16,986 bases of DNA from an uncultured Collinsella sp. (GTDB lineage: Bacteria; Actinomycetota; Coriobacteriia; Coriobacteriales; Coriobacteriaceae): assembly GCA_902493835.1 (NCBI GenBank), contig CABURG010000022.1, positions 1-16,986 on the forward strand, in the 5' to 3' direction. The stretch's first letter is position 1; every line of letters begins with the position of its first letter. The notes beneath the pieces were generated by a model. That model made no database searches and had not been told where the DNA came from. It saw only the letters and a program-made list of their open reading frames with translations. Position numbers and translations under genes: made by a program. This document shows, piece after piece, positions 15,169-16,986 of the stretch.

Positions 15169-16806
15169 ATGCAGCATATCGATCGGATTATCTGCTCCAA
15201 GAACGTTTTTACCGCGCAAGACGGCATCGATGCCGCCCGCGAGCTGGCGATTGCCATTGCGGGCGATCGCATCGTCGCGGTCGGCGCGCCCGATGACGTG
15301 GTTGCCGCCGCCCCTGCCGCCACGCCAGTTGTCGACTACGGCGAGCAATTCATCTGCCCCGGTTTCCATGATGCGCACCTGCACTTCTTCCATACCTCGG
15401 TCGGTTCCTCGCCGTACATGCTCATGGATATGGGCACGTCAGAGGCGGCACTGGTGCAGCATGCGCTCGAGTTTTCCCAAGGCTTGCCCGATGACGCCTG
15501 GGTCGTGACCCAGGGCTGGCGCGATTACCGCTGGGATCCGCCCGAGCATCCTACCAAGGCTTCCCTCGACGCCGCCTTCCCCGATCGCCCCTGTGTTATG
15601 TATTCGGGCGATGGGCATACCCTGTGGCTCAACAGCCGCGCACTCGAAGCCCTCGGCGTGACGCGCGACAGCGAGCCTCCGGCGGGTGGCAGTTACGACA
15701 AGGATGCAAATGGCGAACTCACGGGTATCGCTCACGAGGCTGCGGCCATGCAGCTGCTGCCGCGCTGTCTTGAGTGGCTGGGCGAGGACCGCATCGCGAG
15801 CGCTTACGCCGACCAGATGAAGCGTATGGCCGAGCAAGGCATCACCTCGATTTGCGACATGTCGCTCATGCCCATGCCGGGCTGCGACTTTATTCGCGAC
15901 GATGTTTACGACAAGCTGCAGGCCGCCGGCAAGCTGGGCATCCGTGCCCATCTGTTTCCCACGCTGCTGGACGACCAATCGCGCTTGGAAGAACTCCAGA
16001 CCCGCTATGCGAACAACGCGCTGCTCTCGGCGCCAGGCTTTAAACAGTTCTTCGACGGCGTGTCGAGCGAGCATACCGCATACCTCACTGAGCCCTATAC
16101 CAACCCGCGCTTCCCGGGCGACCAGGGTCGTCTGACGGTTCCCGTCGAGCGCATGCGCAAGTTGGTTCTGGCGGCAGCCGAGCGCGGCCACACCGTGCGC
16201 ATCCACGTTATCGGCGATGGTGCCATTCATGCTGCGCTCGATATCTTTGAGGAGGTGGCAGAGCTCTACGGTCTGCCCCCGCACGGTCATAACACGCTTG
16301 AGCATCTGGAGAATCTGCTGCCCGAGGACATCGATCGTCTGCGCAAGCTCAACGTCATTGCCTCGAGCCAGCCTTGCCACATCACGCTCGACCCGGGTGG
16401 CCCGGAGCGCGACCTGGGCCTGGAACGCAGCCGCATCATGTGGCCGTTTGCGACCTATAAGCAGCGCGGCATCCGCCAAGCTTTCGGTACCGATAGCCCC
16501 ATCACAGCCGTTACCAGCATGAACGTGCTCTACACGGCTATCACGCGCCAGGACCCAAAAAGCCACTGGCCCGAGGGCGGCTGGTTGCCGAGCGAGCGCA
16601 TCGATGCGGCAACAGCTCTGCGCAACTACACCCTGGGCAGCGCCTACGCGGCAGGCGACGAGCAAAACCTCGGCAGCTTGGAGCCCGGCAAATACGCCGA
16701 TCTGGTAGTCCTGGATCAAAACCCGCTCACCATCGACCCCCAAGAACTCCAGGTCACTAAAGTTCAGGCTACCTACCTGGCAGGCAACTTAATCTACGAG
16801 CGCTAG
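15169..16806 (+). CDS. YtcJ-like metal-dependent amidohydrolase
   Basis: A 545-residue amidohydrolase_3 family enzyme. Metal-site motifs are FHDAHLHF (His 70 and His 72 within residues 66-73), HVIGDGAIHAALD (His 346), LEHLENL (His 379) and FGTDSPI (Asp 442), in the order seen in this TIM-barrel family, with KQFFDG at 292-297. The N-terminal and C-terminal beta-sandwich pieces (ICSKNVFT and GKYADLVVLDQNPL) are also present. Substrates of YtcJ-like proteins are mostly unknown; amide or ester bonds are likely. The start is uncertain: in-frame ATGs lie at 15157, 15163 and 15169 and a GTG at 15136. The last ATG is preferred because GGGGA lies five bases upstream. The frame is open far upstream (to 13453), but that is antisense to the M20D gene. 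Confidence 0.9.
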   Translation: MQHIDRIICSKNVFTAQDGIDAARELAIAIAGDRIVAVGAPDDVVAAAPAATPVVDYGEQFICPGFHDAHLHFFHTSVGSSPYMLMDMGTSEAALVQHALEFSQGLPDDAWVVTQGWRDYRWDPPEHPTKASLDAAFPDRPCVMYSGDGHTLWLNSRALEALGVTRDSEPPAGGSYDKDANGELTGIAHEAAAMQLLPRCLEWLGEDRIASAYADQMKRMAEQGITSICDMSLMPMPGCDFIRDDVYDKLQAAGKLGIRAHLFPTLLDDQSRLEELQTRYANNALLSAPGFKQFFDGVSSEHTAYLTEPYTNPRFPGDQGRLTVPVERMRKLVLAAAERGHTVRIHVIGDGAIHAALDIFEEVAELYGLPPHGHNTLEHLENLLPEDIDRLRKLNVIASSQPCHITLDPGGPERDLGLERSRIMWPFATYKQRGIRQAFGTDSPITAVTSMNVLYTAITRQDPKSHWPEGGWLPSERIDAATALRNYTLGSAYAAGDEQNLGSLEPGKYADLVVLDQNPLTIDPQELQVTKVQATYLAGNLIYER

Positions 16807-16823
16807 CCCCATACCCCACCCAT

Positions 16824-16857
16824 AAGGGGCACGTTTCAACAACGTGCCCCTTTCTTG
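16824..16857 (+). terminator. Rho-independent terminator of the YtcJ-like gene
   Basis: A perfect 12-pair stem AAGGGGCACGTT/AACGTGCCCCTT (16824-16835 with 16841-16852) with a 5-base loop is followed by TCTTG. It begins 17 bases past the stop codon. Confidence 0.85.
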
Positions 16858-16858
16858 T

Positions 16859-16986
16859 TCGCACCATCTGCATCGCCATTTTGCTGCACTGACTTTTTCT
16901 GAATGCCGGACCCGAATTAGTTAACCAAGCTCCCGTGTGGCTGCGGAGGGGCGGGGCATAAGGTTTATCGCGAGTTCCGCACGAGC
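16859..16986. other. Unassigned right-end stretch
   Basis: No gene start, tRNA or terminator is recognisable in the last 128 bases. One minus-strand frame is open across the stretch, but it continues through the terminator into the end of the hydrolase gene, so it is not called. Confidence 0.4.

Overview
The window reads as core chromosome of a high-G+C, gut-type actinobacterium of the class Coriobacteriia, most like Collinsella. That placement rests on protein character and gene content (an AmaP/DUF2273/Asp23 cluster, a DUF6020-type membrane protein, a YitT protein, strong GCC/CGC/CTG codon preference) and not on a marker gene, so it is an inference. No rRNA, tRNA, CRISPR array, insertion sequence or phage gene was seen. 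No gap between genes exceeds about 215 bases.

Layout. (1) 1-2797, minus strand: an OPT-family transporter with its own terminator, then a DUF389 membrane protein that runs off the left edge. (2) 2990-9067, plus strand: type III pantothenate kinase (coaX), a dCMP deaminase, a NifU-like Fe-S scaffold protein, prolipoprotein diacylglyceryl transferase (lgt), a large DUF6020-like membrane protein and yebC. Most of these have their own upstream gap. (3) 9234-10709, plus strand: an envelope-stress type operon of an AmaP-like anchor, a DUF2273 protein (start overlapping the previous stop) and an Asp23/Gls24 protein. (4) 10917-13396, plus strand: a YitT/DUF2179 membrane protein and a zinc-ribbon membrane protein with a Pro-Glu/Pro-Ala tail. 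(5) 13537-16806: a divergent pair of hydrolases, an M20D-type amidohydrolase (minus) and a YtcJ-like amidohydrolase (plus).

The genes are mostly housekeeping: CoA synthesis, pyrimidine deoxynucleotide supply, Fe-S assembly, lipoprotein modification, translation support and envelope homeostasis. The two hydrolases and the OPT transporter suggest use of peptides and acylated amino acids.

The most notable signal is not a gene. Five gaps just downstream of plus-strand genes hold a hairpin whose arms differ completely but whose 17-base loop keeps one register (GGG at loop positions 4-6, C at 8, G at 11). Four copies are in the plus orientation and one is inverted. G-U pairs fall on the strand that carries the GGG loop. 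They look like a dispersed REP-like or RNA-level element. Other points of interest are an EF-hand-like loop inside the DUF389 protein, a dyad between divergent -10 boxes, and a terminator whose T-tract merges with a perfect TATAAT box.
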